NCBI GenBank assembly: GCA_020249415.1
Contig: JADCFR010000192.1
Span: forward strand, 1 to 5,299
Reading direction: 5' to 3'
Length of the DNA: 5,299 nt
From: Roseomonas sp.
GTDB taxonomy: Bacteria; Pseudomonadota; Alphaproteobacteria; Acetobacterales; Acetobacteraceae
Shown here: positions 1 to 5,299 of the stretch, piece by piece
Numbering within the stretch: the first letter of the stretch is position 1
Layout of the letters: the number at the start of each line of letters is the position of its first letter
The notes under the pieces: model-generated
Seen by the model: the letters and a program-made list of their open reading frames with translations, nothing else
What the model was told of the DNA's origin: nothing
Database searches by the model: none
Translations under genes and position numbers: made by a program

Positions 1-2268
1 ACGGTCTATTCCGAGGATGATGACGCCGCCGCCATCTGGAAGAAGGTGGCGGGGCTGACCGATGAGCGCATCATCCGCATCCCGACCTCCGATAATTTCT
101 GGCGCATGGGCGATACCGGGCCCTGCGGCCCCTGTTCCGAGATTTTCTTCGATCATGGCGACAAGATTTTCGGCGGCCCGCCTGGCAGCGCGGATCAGGA
201 TGGTGATCGCTTCATCGAAATCTGGAATCTGGTGTTCATGCAGTTCCTGGAGGAACCTGCAGGGGTGCGCAACCCGCTGCCGCGGCCTTCCATTGATACC
301 GGCATGGGGCTGGAGCGCTTCGCCGCCATTCTGCAAGGCAAGCACGATAATTACGACACGGACACCTTGCGCGCAATCATTTTGGCGAGTGCAGAAGCCA
401 CCAGCCAGGACCCGGATGGGCCGTTCCGGTCGAGCCACCGCGTGGTGGCAGATCATTTGCGCGCCGGCGCCTTTCTGATTGCCGATGGCGTGCTGCCATC
501 CAATGAAGGCCGCGGCTCTGTGCTGCGCCGCATCCTGCGCCGCGCCATGCGCCACGCCCATATGATGGGATCGCGTGAGCCGCTGATGCATCGCATCCTG
601 CCATCCCTGATCCGGCAAATGGGCACCGCCTATCCGGAACTGGTCCGTGCTGAGGCGCTGATTTCCGAAACGCTGCGGCTTGAGGAAACGCGCTTCAGTT
701 CGCTACTGGAACGTGGCCTTCATCTACTGGCGGAGGAAACCGGCAAGCTCGGATCAAGCCAGACGCTGCCCGGTGAGGTGGCCTTCCGCTTGTATGACAC
801 TTTCGGCTTCCCCTTGGACCTCACGCAGGATGCTTTGCGTGGCGAAGGCCGCGCCGTGGATGTGGAAGGCTTCAATGCCGCCATGGCGGAACAGAAGCGC
901 CGCGCCCGCGCGGCCTGGGCCGGCAGTGGGGAAGCAGCCACCGAAAGCCTCTGGTTCGATGTGCAGGAAAAGATCGGCGCCAGCGAATTCCTGGGCTATT
1001 CCACCGAAGTCGCGGAAGGTGAGATCACCGCGCTGGTCGTGGATGGCAAGGTGGTGGACCATGCTGCGGTGGGCGCAGAAGTGGCCGTGCTGCTGAACCA
1101 GACGCCGTTCTATGCCGAAAGCGGCGGCCAGGTGGGCGATACGGGCGTGATGGTCGCGGGCGATGCCTGCCGCATCGAGATTCGCGATACGCAAAAGAAG
1201 CTCGGCAATCTTTTTGTGCATCTGGGCAAAATTGTGCATGGCGAAGCCAAGCCCGGCATGGCGGTGAGTGCCGCGGTGGATCATACGCGGCGTTCCAATA
1301 TCCGCGCGCATCATTCGGCGACGCATTTGCTGCATGAGGCGTTGCGCCGGCGGCTTGGCACGCATGTGGCGCAGAAGGGCAGCTTGAATGCACCGGATCG
1401 GCTGCGCTTTGATGTTTCCCACAATAAGCCCATGGAAGCCGAAGAGCTCGCCTGGGTGGAAGCAGAAGTGAATGCCCGCATTCGCGAAAATGCCGAGGTG
1501 ATCACGCGGCTGATGACGCCGGAAGCGGCGGTGGAAGCCGGCGCCATGGCGCTATTCGGCGAGAAATACGGCGAGGAAGTGCGCGTGGTTGGCATGGGGC
1601 ATGACGCTGCGGCGACCGAAAAGCATGGCGTCTATTCGCTGGAACTTTGCGGCGGCACGCATGTGCGGCGCACCGGCGATATCGGCCTGTTCAAGATTAT
1701 CGCGGAAGGTGCGGTGAGTGCTGGTGTGCGGCGTGTGGAGGCGGTGACGGGTGATGCGGCGTTGGCCTACATCAATGAAATGGAAGAAAGCCTGACGGCG
1801 GCGGCGGCGGTGTTGAAGGCGCAGCCGGGCGAATTGGCCGGGCGCATCGCCGCGCTGGTCGAAGAACGGCGCAAGCTGGAACGCGACGTGGCGGAGCTGC
1901 GCAAGAAGCTCGCGACCGGTGGCGGCGGGGCGGAGATTGAGGAAGTGGCCGGGCTACGGCTTTCGCTGCGTGATCTGGGCGAAGTGCCGCCGCGTGATTT
2001 GAAGGGCCTGGCTGAGGCCATTCTGAAGGGCGGCACCGCCGATGTTGTGGCGCTGATCAGCACGGCGGAAGGCAAGGCGAGTATCGTCGTTGCCGTGGCC
2101 GAAGCCGCCAAGGGCCGCGCCGATGCGGTGGCGCTGGTGCGCGCGGCCTCGGCGGCGGTCGGCGGCAAGGGCGGTGGCGGGCGGCCCGATATGGCGCAGG
2201 CCGGCGGGCCTGAAGCCGCCAAGGCGGCAGAAGCGCTGGCGGCGGTGAAGGCGGCTTTGGCGGGGTAG
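1..2268 (+). CDS. alaS: Alanine--tRNA ligase, 5'-truncated by window edge
   Basis: Cytoplasmic class II aminoacyl-tRNA synthetase that charges tRNA-Ala and clears mischarged Ser/Gly. The frame is open from base 1, so the gene starts upstream; 755 residues are visible and roughly 120-140 N-terminal residues are missing relative to the usual ~880. Seen in order: the GPCGPCSE catalytic-domain segment (visible residues 40-47), class II motif 3 around DTGMGLER (nt ~295-318), the tRNA-recognition helices rich in Arg (nt ~450-570), the editing-domain barrel with [11 protein letters not shown] (nt ~1117-1149), the editing HXXXH zinc motif HSATH (residues 438-442), and its partner Cys/His in CGGTH (residues 550-554). 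A charged coiled-coil stretch follows (nt ~1770-1915), then the C-Ala domain with a Gly-rich [13 protein letters not shown] (nt ~2173-2211) and an Ala/Lys tail. All zinc ligands are present, so it looks functional. The last ~100 bp recur at 3849-3951. Confidence 0.98.
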   Translation, partial: TVYSEDDDAAAIWKKVAGLTDERIIRIPTSDNFWRMGDTGPCGPCSEIFFDHGDKIFGGPPGSADQDGDRFIEIWNLVFMQFLEEPAGVRNPLPRPSIDTGMGLERFAAILQGKHDNYDTDTLRAIILASAEATSQDPDGPFRSSHRVVADHLRAGAFLIADGVLPSNEGRGSVLRRILRRAMRHAHMMGSREPLMHRILPSLIRQMGTAYPELVRAEALISETLRLEETRFSSLLERGLHLLAEETGKLGSSQTLPGEVAFRLYDTFGFPLDLTQDALRGEGRAVDVEGFNAAMAEQKRRARAAWAGSGEAATESLWFDVQEKIGASEFLGYSTEVAEGEITALVVDGKVVDHAAVGAEVAVLLNQTPFYAESGGQVGDTGVMVAGDACRIEIRDTQKKLGNLFVHLGKIVHGEAKPGMAVSAAVDHTRRSNIRAHHSATHLLHEALRRRLGTHVAQKGSLNAPDRLRFDVSHNKPMEAEELAWVEAEVNARIRENAEVITRLMTPEAAVEAGAMALFGEKYGEEVRVVGMGHDAAATEKHGVYSLELCGGTHVRRTGDIGLFKIIAEGAVSAGVRRVEAVTGDAALAYINEMEESLTAAAAVLKAQPGELAGRIAALVEERRKLERDVAELRKKLATGGGGAEIEEVAGLRLSLRDLGEVPPRDLKGLAEAILKGGTADVVALISTAEGKASIVVAVAEAAKGRADAVALVRAASAAVGGKGGGGRPDMAQAGGPEAAKAAEALAAVKAALAG

Positions 2269-2276
2269 GTTTTGGC

Positions 2277-2306
2277 CCTTGGCGGGCCTGCCAGACCCGA
2301 CCAAGG
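2277..2306 (+). terminator. Weak hairpin after alaS, possible terminator
   Basis: CCTTGG (2277-2282) and CCAAGG (2301-2306) form a perfect 6-bp inverted repeat starting 8 bases after the alaS stop, with a GGG/CCC pairing possible inside it. No T-tract follows, so intrinsic termination is uncertain. The stretch 2307-2381 shows no gene. Confidence 0.25.
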
Positions 2307-2381
2307 CGAGGGCGCCGGCACCCAAACCCGCAATTTCATGCCGCCGCACCAATGCATCCGTGTCCCAAGGCTTCGATAGGC

Positions 2382-2504
2382 CCAGTGGTCCGATCGCCGC
2401 TGTCGGTTCCCGACAGCGGCGTGAATCGGCCGACCAAATATGCGGCTAATGGTGCGCGGGGCCTGTTTGGCCAGGGGATAGGTCAGCATGAATCGCACCA
2501 CCAG
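2382..2504 (+). repeat. MITE-like interspersed repeat, copy 1 (123 bp)
   Basis: First of three copies of the same element. In this orientation it starts CCAGTGGTCCGAT and ends ATCGCACCACCAG, giving imperfect terminal inverted repeats with the shared core TGGTsCGAT. The left half holds a perfect 12-bp stem (2395-2406 with 2410-2421, loop TTC). I count 6 mismatches in 123 positions against copy 2 read on the opposite strand. It contains no transposase. It sits between alaS and the tetR promoter and ends 44 bp before the predicted -35. The family name is unknown to me; the MITE label is inferred from size, termini and copy number. Confidence 0.85.
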
Positions 2505-2547
2505 CTCATGGCTTTTGAAATTCCCCTCGCACCCTGAAAATTAGGGC

Positions 2548-2576
2548 TTGCAATATTGTACTGAATGGTCTAATGT
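2548..2576 (+). promoter_or_regulatory. Predicted sigma-70-type promoter of the tetR gene
   Basis: TTGCAA (2548-2553) and TAATGT (2571-2576) are separated by 17 bp. The match to consensus is moderate: 4 of 6 at -35 and weak at -10. Transcription would begin about 7 bases further on, at or next to the ATG at 2584. No Shine-Dalgarno sequence precedes that ATG, so the message may be leaderless. The promoter lies in an AT-richer pocket outside the repeat element. Confidence 0.45.
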
Positions 2577-2584
2577 TCCGTACA
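2557..2584. promoter_or_regulatory. Imperfect palindrome, likely TetR-family operator
   Basis: TGTAC (2557-2561) and GTACA (2580-2584) are the outer arms of a 28-bp dyad. Extending each arm to 10 bases gives TGTACTGAAT against TGTACGGAAC (opposite strand), 8 of 10 matching. The dyad covers the spacer, the -10 and the start codon of the TetR gene, a usual place for an autoregulatory operator. Binding is inferred. Confidence 0.5.
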
Positions 2585-3162
2585 TGAAATCTAAATCCTT
2601 CGACCCCAACGATGCGCTGGACGCATCCTTGCAGGTCTTCTGGCACGGCGGCTTCGGCGGAACGCCCATGCCGGACTTGCTCAAGGGCATGGAGTTGGGC
2701 CGCGCGAGCTTCTACAACGCCTTCAAGTCGAAGCGCCTTGTCTTCCTCGCCGCGCTGGATCTCTACATTTCGAAAGTCGATGCAGGGCTGGCCGAAATTG
2801 CCAGGGATGTTTCTACCCGGCGGGAAGCCGTGGAGGCCATTCTTGGCGCGATCTTCCAATTGGCCCGGAGCGGCAATGTTTGGCGAGGTTGTTTTCTTGG
2901 CAATACCGCCCTGGAATTGGGCCACGAAGACAAGGAAATTTCCGTCAGGCTGAAGCGCGGGATTGAGCTTCTTCAGAAACGGATTGCGGCGGCGCTATCG
3001 AAACCGGCAAGCGACGGCAGCCACTTAACGCCGGCCCAACGCGATCAATACGCCCTTTTTCTTGTCGCCGGCATTCAGGGGCTTCTCGTGCTGGCAAAAG
3101 GGGGCCTTCCACAGAAGGCCATCGATGACATCGCCGGCACGCTCATCGAGGCCATTCCTTAA
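2584..3162 (+). CDS. TetR/AcrR-family transcriptional regulator
   Basis: 192 residues, a normal length for the family. The N-terminal DNA-binding domain is typical: an opening helix (residues ~8-22, ALDASLQVFWHGGF), then the helix-turn-helix at ~26-47 with the recognition segment GRASFYNAF, followed by KSKRLVFLAAL. The C-terminal ligand/dimer domain contains WRGCFLGNTALEL (~100-112), a pattern shared by regulators of small-molecule stress and efflux genes; the ligand cannot be read from the sequence. I chose ATG 2584 because MKSKSFDPNDALDASL matches family N-termini; an upstream TTG (2548) in frame would overlap the predicted -35 box. Repression of itself is likely through the dyad over its promoter. 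The membrane-protein gene starts 91 bp after its stop on the same strand and may be a co-transcribed or regulated partner. Confidence 0.9.
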   Translation: MKSKSFDPNDALDASLQVFWHGGFGGTPMPDLLKGMELGRASFYNAFKSKRLVFLAALDLYISKVDAGLAEIARDVSTRREAVEAILGAIFQLARSGNVWRGCFLGNTALELGHEDKEISVRLKRGIELLQKRIAAALSKPASDGSHLTPAQRDQYALFLVAGIQGLLVLAKGGLPQKAIDDIAGTLIEAIP

Positions 3163-3253
3163 ATCGAGCAGCTGTCGGACCCCTTGTCCAATGGCGTCTC
3201 TCGTAAATCAAAAGGCTAATCGTTCCAACTCTAACGCAAACGGAGGATACCCC

Positions 3254-3607
3254 ATGAAACCGATCTCCCCGATCATCCACGGAATCATCGACTACGCTAC
3301 CGTTGGGTTGTTTTTGGCGGCCCCAAGTCTTCTGGGTTTCGGAGGAACGGCGGCGCTTCTGTCCTACCTGCTGGCGGGCGTCCATCTGCTGATGACGGTT
3401 CTAAGCAATATGCCACTTGGGCTTCTGAAACTTGTACCGATGCGGCTTCACGCCTTGGTGGAACTCATCGTCGGCCCAAGCCTGATTGGATTGGCACTCT
3501 TCGCGCCGATGCTTGTCTCGGGGGCACAGGCTTTTTTTGCTGTCGCCGGCATAGCGATCTTTTTGGTCTGGCTCCTGACAGATTATCCGACCGCAGCAAC
3601 CGCGTGA
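3254..3607 (+). CDS. Small four-helix membrane protein, SPW-repeat-like
   Basis: 117 residues, strongly hydrophobic, with four predicted membrane helices (~9-29, 33-52, 66-85, 90-110) in the inner membrane. Two halves look alike: HGIIDYATVGLFLAAP (9-24) and HALVELIVGPSLIGLALFAP (66-85), 57 residues apart. That pattern recalls the SPW-repeat family and similar HGxxDY proteins, whose function is not established. The start ATG has a clear GGAGG (3242-3246) 7 bases upstream. It lies 91 bp downstream of the TetR regulator, on the same strand, and inside the inverted pair of repeat elements, so it is the likely passenger or target of that regulator. I see no transport or enzymatic motif. Family assignment is from recognition of pattern, so moderately sure; membrane topology is firmer. 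Confidence 0.8.
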   Translation: MKPISPIIHGIIDYATVGLFLAAPSLLGFGGTAALLSYLLAGVHLLMTVLSNMPLGLLKLVPMRLHALVELIVGPSLIGLALFAPMLVSGAQAFFAVAGIAIFLVWLLTDYPTAATA

Positions 3608-3632
3608 TAAAGCATGTTGTGGCCAGAAGAAT

Positions 3633-3755
3633 CTAGTGGTGCGATTCATGCTGACCTATCCCCTGGCCAAAAAGCCCCCGCGCACCACTAGCCGTATATT
3701 TGGTGGGCCGATTCACGCCGCTGTCGGGAACCGACAGCGGCGATCGGACCACTGG
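3633..3755 (-). repeat. MITE-like interspersed repeat, copy 2 (123 bp, inverted)
   Basis: Reverse-complement relative of the copy at 2382-2504, same length, about 6 mismatches. On the + strand it begins CTAGTGGTGCGAT and ends ATCGGACCACTGG. The 12-bp stem is perfect (3716-3727 with 3731-3742, loop GAA). A second, nested structure is clearest here: CTAGTGGTGCG (3633-3643) is perfectly repeated in inverted form at 3681-3691, so one half of the element has its own 11-bp terminal inverted repeats. It lies 25 bp after the membrane-protein stop codon. Confidence 0.87.
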
Positions 3756-3848
3756 GGAATGATGTTGAGATGATGGCTGGTTTTGAGCCCCCAAAATGAG
3801 GTCAGTCGGGAATCTCGGATGAACTCATTGTCAGAGATTTGAGGGGCC
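3756..3848. other. Unassigned spacer between repeat copy 2 and alaS remnant
   Basis: About 90 bp without a gene and without similarity to the alaS sequence preceding the duplicated tail. It includes a small TTTTG/CAAAA inverted repeat around 3780-3797 and the pair GAATCTC (3810-3816)/GAGATTT (3834-3840). It could be a worn insertion-sequence end or a deletion scar; I cannot assign it. Confidence 0.3.
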
Positions 3849-3951
3849 GGCGGCGGGCAGCCCGAAATGGCGCGGGCCGGCGGGCCTGAGGCCGCGAAGG
3901 CGGTAGAAGCGCTGGCGGCGGTGAAGGCGGCTTTGGCAGGGTAGGTTTTGG
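3849..3951 (+). pseudogene. alaS (fragment): Displaced second copy of the alaS 3' end
   Basis: Aligns without gaps to 2173-2275, covering the last 32 codons of alaS, the stop (3942-3944) and 7 bases after it, with 8 mismatches in 103 positions. The reading frame is intact ([22 protein letters not shown]...), and in frame the changes are 4 synonymous and 4 replacing (R to Q, D to E, Q to R, A to V). An in-frame TGA at 3840-3842 and the lack of a start show it is not expressed as a protein. The divergence suggests an alaS tail from a related strain or an old duplication, and not a recent copy. It lies 1,676 bp downstream of its match in direct orientation and next to the HEXXH gene, consistent with an old alaS/HEXXH-gene junction. 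Confidence 0.9.
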
Positions 3952-3952
3952 G

Positions 3953-3980
3953 CTTGGCCCTTTACGCCTAATGGGCCAAG
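3953..3980. other. Perfect 8-bp inverted repeat with 12-nt loop
   Basis: CTTGGCCC (3953-3960) and GGGCCAAG (3973-3980) can pair around a 12-base loop. It lies right after the alaS remnant and just upstream of the HEXXH gene. No T-tract follows. It may be the old alaS terminator structure or a regulator site for the downstream gene. Confidence 0.35.
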
Positions 3981-4008
3981 ATGAGCCTGAATGTTAAAGG
4001 CGCGCGTA

Positions 4009-4608
4009 ATGACCGATCTTCGGATAGGCATTGACCTTTCGCATGCGGAGCGTAACGCCATTGCGGTACGCGATAGGCTGATCGCGCTCCGCAACAAATA
4101 CGCGCTTGGCGCTTACGAATATTGCCGAGAAATCGTGATAACGCCGACAGTTCTACCATACAGCCATCCGGTGATCAGGCTGCACACTGCGTTGTTCAGC
4201 GAGACTGCTTTGCTGGCAGTCTATCTCCACGAACAGATGCATTGGTATGTGACCTGGTATTCCCATAAGCATACCGACCAGTGGCGCAGGGTGTGGGCCG
4301 CACTGGAGGGCCGCTATCCTGACCCGCCCATTGGGGGTGGCGAAGGCGCCGATACGCTTGCCTCAACGCATCTACATCTGATCGTGAATTGGCTGGAAAT
4401 TGAGGCGCTCAGCAGCCTGATTGGCGCAGAAGCAGCGCGGGCGCATGTTGCGCAACTGCATTATTATCGCTGGATTTATGCAAGCGTCCTACGGGACTGG
4501 CAGGCATTGGGGGGGCTTTATGCTTCGCATCAATTGGTTCCGATCCTCCCGGCCCAGGATATGACGCCGGAGGATCTTGCCCTTGCGGCGCGGATGAACG
4601 AAGCCTGA
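4009..4608 (+). CDS. Uncharacterised protein with HEXXH metallopeptidase-like motif
   Basis: 199 residues, no signal peptide or membrane helix seen, so probably cytoplasmic. The key motif is LHEQMH (residues 73-78), an HEXXH zinc-binding signature inside a hydrophobic helix (LLAVYLHEQMHWYV). About 45 residues on lies HLHLIVNWLEIEAL with His121, His123, Glu130 and Glu132, a fair candidate for the third ligand of a gluzincin-type site. The C-terminal part has an aromatic helix (HYYRWIYASVLRDW) and a Pro-rich end. I recognise the general pattern of conserved hypothetical proteins but no named family; peptidase activity is inferred from the motif alone. I chose ATG 4009 because AAAGG (3996-4000) lies 8 bases upstream; ATG 3991 in the same frame would add MLKARV with poorer spacing. 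Its stop is 16 bp from the convergent monooxygenase gene. Confidence 0.78.
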   Translation: MTDLRIGIDLSHAERNAIAVRDRLIALRNKYALGAYEYCREIVITPTVLPYSHPVIRLHTALFSETALLAVYLHEQMHWYVTWYSHKHTDQWRRVWAALEGRYPDPPIGGGEGADTLASTHLHLIVNWLEIEALSSLIGAEAARAHVAQLHYYRWIYASVLRDWQALGGLYASHQLVPILPAQDMTPEDLALAARMNEA

Positions 4609-4624
4609 GAAAGTCGAAGGCGCC

Positions 4625-4927
4625 TCACATCTCACAAAGTGTCAGCGTACGGCCTTCGATGAGCGGCGCGTAGGAATCGCGCACCTTGGCCAGGCGCGGG
4701 TTCTTGGTGTGCACATCCACCGCCGCGCGATCCTGATAGACCTCACACAGCATGACGCGGCTTTTGTCATGCGCGCCATCCTTGTCGAGCGGTTGCAGCA
4801 CATCGAAGCGCTCGCAGCCCGGTTCTTCCTGCAGCGTCAGGCGGGCATGTTCGCGGATGATGGCATCAAAGGCGGCGTGCTGGCCTTCCTTGATCTTGAA
4901 TTCAACGGCGATGGCGATTTTGGGCAT
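4625..4927 (-). CDS. Antibiotic-biosynthesis monooxygenase (ABM) domain protein, putative quinol monooxygenase
   Basis: 100 residues forming a single dimeric alpha/beta-barrel (ferredoxin-like) ABM domain, the usual size. Seen: first strand PKIAIAVEFKIKEG (2-15), helix FDAIIREHARLTLQEEPG (20-37), the characteristic EPGCERFDV turn and strand (35-43), strand SRVMLCEVYQD (56-66), and VDVHTKNPRL (70-79) with the conserved His73. Relatives such as YgiN oxidise quinols or aromatic substrates without a cofactor; others have lost that activity, so the substrate is unknown. I chose ATG at 4927-4925 because GAGG lies 6 bases upstream of it; an ATG 12 bases further out (4939) overlaps that ribosome site and would only add MRKP. 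It converges on the HEXXH gene and has about 110 bp between its start and repeat copy 3. Confidence 0.88.
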   Translation of the reverse strand: MPKIAIAVEFKIKEGQHAAFDAIIREHARLTLQEEPGCERFDVLQPLDKDGAHDKSRVMLCEVYQDRAAVDVHTKNPRLAKVRDSYAPLIEGRTLTLCEM

Positions 4928-5039
4928 GGGTTTCCTCATCTACAGAACGTCGCGCTTGGCTTTGTAGCGATGCGATCACCGCAAGCGAGAACCAATGGCG
5001 CAGATCACGCATTATCCTGAGCCATTTTGGACGATGACG

Positions 5040-5163
5040 CTAGTGGTCCGGTCACTGCTGTCGGTTCACGACAGCGGCGTGAATCGGCCCACCAAATATA
5101 CGGCGAGTGGTGCGCGAGGGCTTTTTTGGGCAAGAGATAGGTCAGCATGAATCGCACCACTGG
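5040..5163 (+). repeat. MITE-like interspersed repeat, copy 3 (124 bp)
   Basis: Third and most diverged copy, in the same orientation as copy 1; about a dozen differences from copy 2, including one extra T in the T-run near 5122-5127. It starts CTAGTGGTCCGG and ends ATCGCACCACTGG. The long stem has decayed: only GCTGTCG (5057-5063) still pairs perfectly with CGACAGC (5069-5075). It separates the monooxygenase gene from the 3' end of the next minus-strand gene and supplies that gene's last codons. Confidence 0.85.
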
Positions 5164-5299
5164 CGCTTCATCGCCGCCAAATGCGCGACACAACGGGTAA
5201 AGCCCGTCAGGTCACGCCAACGCGCGGCTTCTGCAATCGGGTTCACCACCAAGACACCACCCGAAGCGGCAATGCCGCCATCAAGCATGAGGTTATCGG
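5142..5299 (-). CDS. 3' end of an unrecognised gene, C-terminus formed by repeat copy 3
   Basis: A minus-strand frame open from the window edge encodes about 51 residues ending in TGA (5144-5142). The visible part reads DNLMLDGGIAASGGVLVVNP then IAEAARWRDLTGFTRCVAHL, plausible globular protein with a hydrophobic strand GGVLVVNP. I do not recognise the family. The last seven codons (CAG TGG TGC GAT TCA TGC TGA) fall inside the repeat copy, so the native stop has probably been replaced. It is coding-like in composition and has no competing frame of similar quality, but the gene start is outside the window. Confidence 0.6.
   Translation of the reverse strand, partial: DNLMLDGGIAASGGVLVVNPIAEAARWRDLTGFTRCVAHLAAMKRQWCDSC

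Larger units (their letters stand above)
2382..3755. mobile_element. Candidate mobile cassette bounded by inverted repeat copies
   Basis: Two copies of the 123-bp element in opposite orientation (2382-2504 and 3633-3755) enclose exactly two genes, a TetR-type regulator and a small membrane protein. No transposase or integrase lies between them. The arrangement resembles transposase-free cassettes whose ends are mobilised in trans. Independent insertion of the two copies would produce the same picture, so movement as a unit is inference only. Confidence 0.35.

Noticed and set aside
754..1422. Long minus-strand open frame opposite alaS
   Set aside because: It is a shadow of the GC-rich alaS codons; alaS has intact domain motifs throughout and the opposite frame has none.
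1767..2501. Minus-strand frame of 244 codons running from repeat copy 1 into alaS
   Set aside because: Ala/Ser/Arg/Pro-rich composition typical of an antisense frame in GC-rich coding DNA; no domain is recognisable.
3637..3775. A ~40-codon frame inside the repeat (VRFMLTYPLAK...) that stays open on the same element strand in copies 1 and 2
   Set aside because: Between copies 1 and 2 most differences in this frame change the amino acid, and copy 3 has a one-base insertion that shifts it. There is no ribosome site, so it is treated as non-coding repeat sequence, although it may appear as small hypothetical proteins in automatic annotation.
2176..3951. attL/attR pair of an integrase-driven island at alaS
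   Set aside because: The direct repeats are about 100 bp with 8 mismatches, unlike the short identical cores usual for tyrosine-recombinase sites, and no integrase gene lies between them. Insertion remains possible by another route, so only the specific integrase claim is dropped.
4609..4624. Bidirectional terminator between the convergent genes
   Set aside because: Only the short palindrome AGGCGCCT is present in the 16-bp gap and no stable stem with a T-run is visible.
2382..5163. CRISPR array or tandem repeat
   Set aside because: Only three dispersed 123-bp copies in mixed orientation, separated by genes of differing length; no regular spacers and no cas genes.

Overview
The window is GC-rich bacterial DNA, most likely from an alphaproteobacterium. 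The alanyl-tRNA synthetase resembles those of Rhodospirillales/Acetobacteraceae, but this placement rests on recalled sequence style and not on a search.

Layout, left to right. Positions 1-2268 hold all but the N-terminus of alaS (+ strand, cut by the window edge). A short intergenic stretch with a weak hairpin follows, then the first of three copies of a ~123-bp interspersed repeat (2382-2504, +). Next is a small unit: a TetR-family regulator (2584-3162, +) with an imperfect palindrome over its promoter, and a 117-residue four-helix membrane protein of SPW-repeat type (3254-3607, +). A second repeat copy in opposite orientation (3633-3755, -) closes this unit. After about 90 bp of unassigned sequence comes a displaced second copy of the last ~100 bp of alaS (3849-3951), 92% identical and in direct orientation. 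It is followed by an uncharacterised HEXXH protein gene (4009-4608, +), a convergent small antibiotic-biosynthesis-monooxygenase-type enzyme (4625-4927, -), the third repeat copy (5040-5163, +), and the 3' end of an unrecognised gene (5142-5299, -) whose last codons and stop lie inside that repeat.

The housekeeping gene alaS marks conserved chromosome, and everything downstream looks like a remodelled accessory zone. The repeat has related termini, no transposase, and two nested hairpins, which suggests a non-autonomous, MITE-like element. An inverted pair of copies brackets the regulator/membrane-protein unit, and the extra alaS tail lies just outside that unit. The simplest reading is that the block between the two alaS tails was inserted next to alaS by a transposition or recombination event involving a diverged alaS 3' end. 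The regulator probably controls itself and perhaps the membrane protein; no functional link to the HEXXH protein or the monooxygenase is visible.
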